A DNA stretch of 6,015 bases from Gammaproteobacteria bacterium (GTDB lineage: Bacteria; Pseudomonadota; Gammaproteobacteria; Steroidobacterales; SZUA-146). Position 1 is the first letter of the stretch; each line of letters starts with the position of its first letter. This document shows positions 4,700 through 6,015 of the stretch, in pieces. The notes below the pieces were generated by a model. It had not been told where the DNA came from and did no database searches. It saw only the letters and a list, made by a program, of their open reading frames with translations. The position numbers and the translations under genes were made by a program. Location: contig JABDLQ010000061.1 of the NCBI GenBank assembly GCA_013002925.1, forward strand, positions 1-6,015, written 5' to 3'.

Positions 4700-6015
4700 T
4701 CAGGGCACAACACCACTTGGGCCAGGAGGCAGCAGAAAGAATTCAGGAAAAATCGCGTAGTCGACGAAATTAGAAAAACCATCGCCGGTAAAATCGGCAT
4801 CACCGGTAGTCGCAGTATTAAAAAACGGTACCCACAGAGATACGTCCAAAAAGTTAACAACGCCATTGTTATCAAGATCCGGGTCACAGACATTGCCGTA
4901 GCCGTCTCCATCGGTATCACGTTGTGACTGTCCACCAGCATCCAGGATGACAGGCCCATTTGGTATTTCGATGCAGTTATCCTGTTCGTCACGAATGCCA
5001 TCGCCATCACCATCCAGCACCGCTACATCATTGCAGTAGTGGCTCATGTGCTCATCGAAAATACCCTCACCTGCAATTTCCGCCCGACCAGTATTTTCAT
5101 AAGTGTTCCGGCCGTCGCCACAGCCTGTCACAATCGTGACTCCCGGCGGTGATGTTGCAAGGTCCAGCGCCGGTACGCTGGCTGTATATTCCCATGTCTC
5201 CAGCGGCGACAGAATCAAATCACCGTCATCGGTAGCTGTGTCCAGGATAGGTATCACGACGGGATCGGTGTCTGTCACCAGAAGATCAGTTGCAGCAATC
5301 GCAGTCTCTCCCAGGTTGGAGACGTCGTAAGTCCACGTCACAGTTTCACCTGCCGGGATACGGGGCACGTTGGTATCGTAGGCGCCGTCCGCCCTGTTGA
5401 AATTAGTCAGCTTGACCACATCTACCGCGAGCGGGGTCGCAACCAGGTTCTCGCTGTTTTCAATCGCCAGGTAGTCCGTAAGTGGAAAAGTATCGGCGCC
5501 CATCATGGCATCGAAGGTGGCTTGGTCAAACTCGAATGTTGGATCCGATGTCGCTTCGCACGTATCTATTCCTCCCGCGAAGCCCACGCCTGCAATGCAG
5601 GACGCATTCAGGCTTACGACATAGAACTCATCGAACGACATACCGAGTTCCGCAACAACGATAAGATCCGGCTGGTCCTGCGAGTTGGCCGCCCAGGTTG
5701 CGCTTACTCCGGGTCCGTTGATTGTCAGTGAAGCCGCACTGCCGCCAATACTCTCTTCATTAGCGGTCAAACGACCTCGAACAATGAGCGGCACAGGCCC
5801 TCCAGGCCAGCCACCCGGTGGCTCTACTGCCAGAGCGATATTGACGTAATACGACACATTGGCATTGAGCACAACCTGGGGTAAACCGCAGTTAAACGGC
5901 GCCTGGGCAGATCCTTGCACACGCACGAAGGCGGTCGCGAAACCCAGTGTTGCCCGCGCCGCGCCGCTCGCATTGGACGCACCTGATACGCAGGGAGCCC
6001 GCGCAGTGCAGGTAG
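4700..6015 (-). CDS. Large secreted modular protein with thrombospondin-3-like and dockerin-like calcium repeats, 5' end beyond the window
   Basis: The frame is open from the right edge (first complete codon at 6013) to TGA at 4702-4700, 437 residues visible. A GTG at 5926 is internal, because coding sequence (CVSGASNASGAARATLGFA) continues upstream of it. Visible residues 30-190 look like an extracellular beta-sandwich, with FYVVSLNASC and DPTFEFDQATFDAMMG resembling PEP-CTERM-type exported proteins. Residues about 199-330 resemble a DUF11-like beta domain (PAGETVTWTYDVSNLGE, then TDLLVTDTD). Residues 334-379 are Asp-rich TSP3-like repeats (DGDGDGIRDEQDNC, DTDGDGYGNVCDPD). Residues 377-418 hold two dockerin-like calcium loops (DLDNNGVVNFLD and DADFTGDGFSNFVD), each followed by an aromatic helix. 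It ends in PPGPSGVVP. The protein is probably surface-attached or secreted and calcium-stabilised; cysteines in DNC and VCD suggest a disulphide. Substrate or partner is unknown, and no catalytic domain is in the visible part. Confidence 0.85.
   Translation of the reverse strand, partial: TCTARAPCVSGASNASGAARATLGFATAFVRVQGSAQAPFNCGLPQVVLNANVSYYVNIALAVEPPGGWPGGPVPLIVRGRLTANEESIGGSAASLTINGPGVSATWAANSQDQPDLIVVAELGMSFDEFYVVSLNASCIAGVGFAGGIDTCEATSDPTFEFDQATFDAMMGADTFPLTDYLAIENSENLVATPLAVDVVKLTNFNRADGAYDTNVPRIPAGETVTWTYDVSNLGETAIAATDLLVTDTDPVVIPILDTATDDGDLILSPLETWEYTASVPALDLATSPPGVTIVTGCGDGRNTYENTGRAEIAGEGIFDEHMSHYCNDVAVLDGDGDGIRDEQDNCIEIPNGPVILDAGGQSQRDTDGDGYGNVCDPDLDNNGVVNFLDVSLWVPFFNTATTGDADFTGDGFSNFVDYAIFPEFFLLPPGPSGVVP

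Noticed and set aside
5924..5926. GTG at 5926 as the start of the secreted-protein gene
   Set aside because: The frame stays open to the window edge with plausible coding sequence, there is no signal peptide after the GTG, and exported modular proteins of this type need one.
1..6015. CRISPR array, tRNA, rRNA, riboswitch or CD-NTase gene
   Set aside because: No regularly spaced repeats, no cloverleaf or rRNA-like sequence, and no nucleotidyltransferase GS...D.D motif frame was found on either strand.

Overview
The window looks like chromosomal DNA of a marine-type gammaproteobacterium. This is inferred only from gene style: roughly even base composition, a secreted protein ending in calcium-binding dockerin-like repeats, a CRP-like operator and an IS3-type remnant. 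No taxonomic marker is present. Almost all intact coding sequence is on the minus strand; the one plus-strand coding stretch is a broken gene.

Region by region, left to right: (1) bases 1-440 hold the 5' part of a minus-strand gene for an exported ankyrin-repeat protein that runs off the left edge. Its upstream region (441-654) carries a good CRP-type operator placed like a class II activator site. (2) Bases 655-3530 hold a two-gene minus-strand operon. A patatin-like phospholipase is transcribed first. After a 2-base gap comes a 592-residue protein with an N-terminal SLOG-type Rossmann domain and two pairs of transmembrane helices. (3) Bases 3531-3849 are a non-coding upstream region with weak promoter candidates. 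(4) About 3850-4287 is a plus-strand fragment of a five-bladed beta-propeller glycosidase-like gene, without a usable start and cut off at its 3' end. (5) About 4288-4497 is an IS3-family OrfA remnant on the minus strand, joined directly to the broken propeller gene; its possible outer end is near 4580. (6) Bases 4700-6015 hold the 3' part of a minus-strand gene for a large secreted modular protein, running off the right edge.

The most interesting unit is the patatin plus SLOG-membrane pair. SLOG domains bind or process nucleotide-derived signals, and patatin enzymes of the CapV type are lipid-degrading effectors in nucleotide-signalled antiphage systems such as CBASS. No CD-NTase or other obvious signal synthase is in the window. 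The pair may therefore be a compact, self-contained conflict system in which the SLOG-membrane protein senses (or makes) a nucleotide signal and the patatin attacks the membrane. This function is inferred from domains and gene arrangement. The adjacent broken gene and IS remnant show that the locus has been rearranged, as is common around accessory defence genes.
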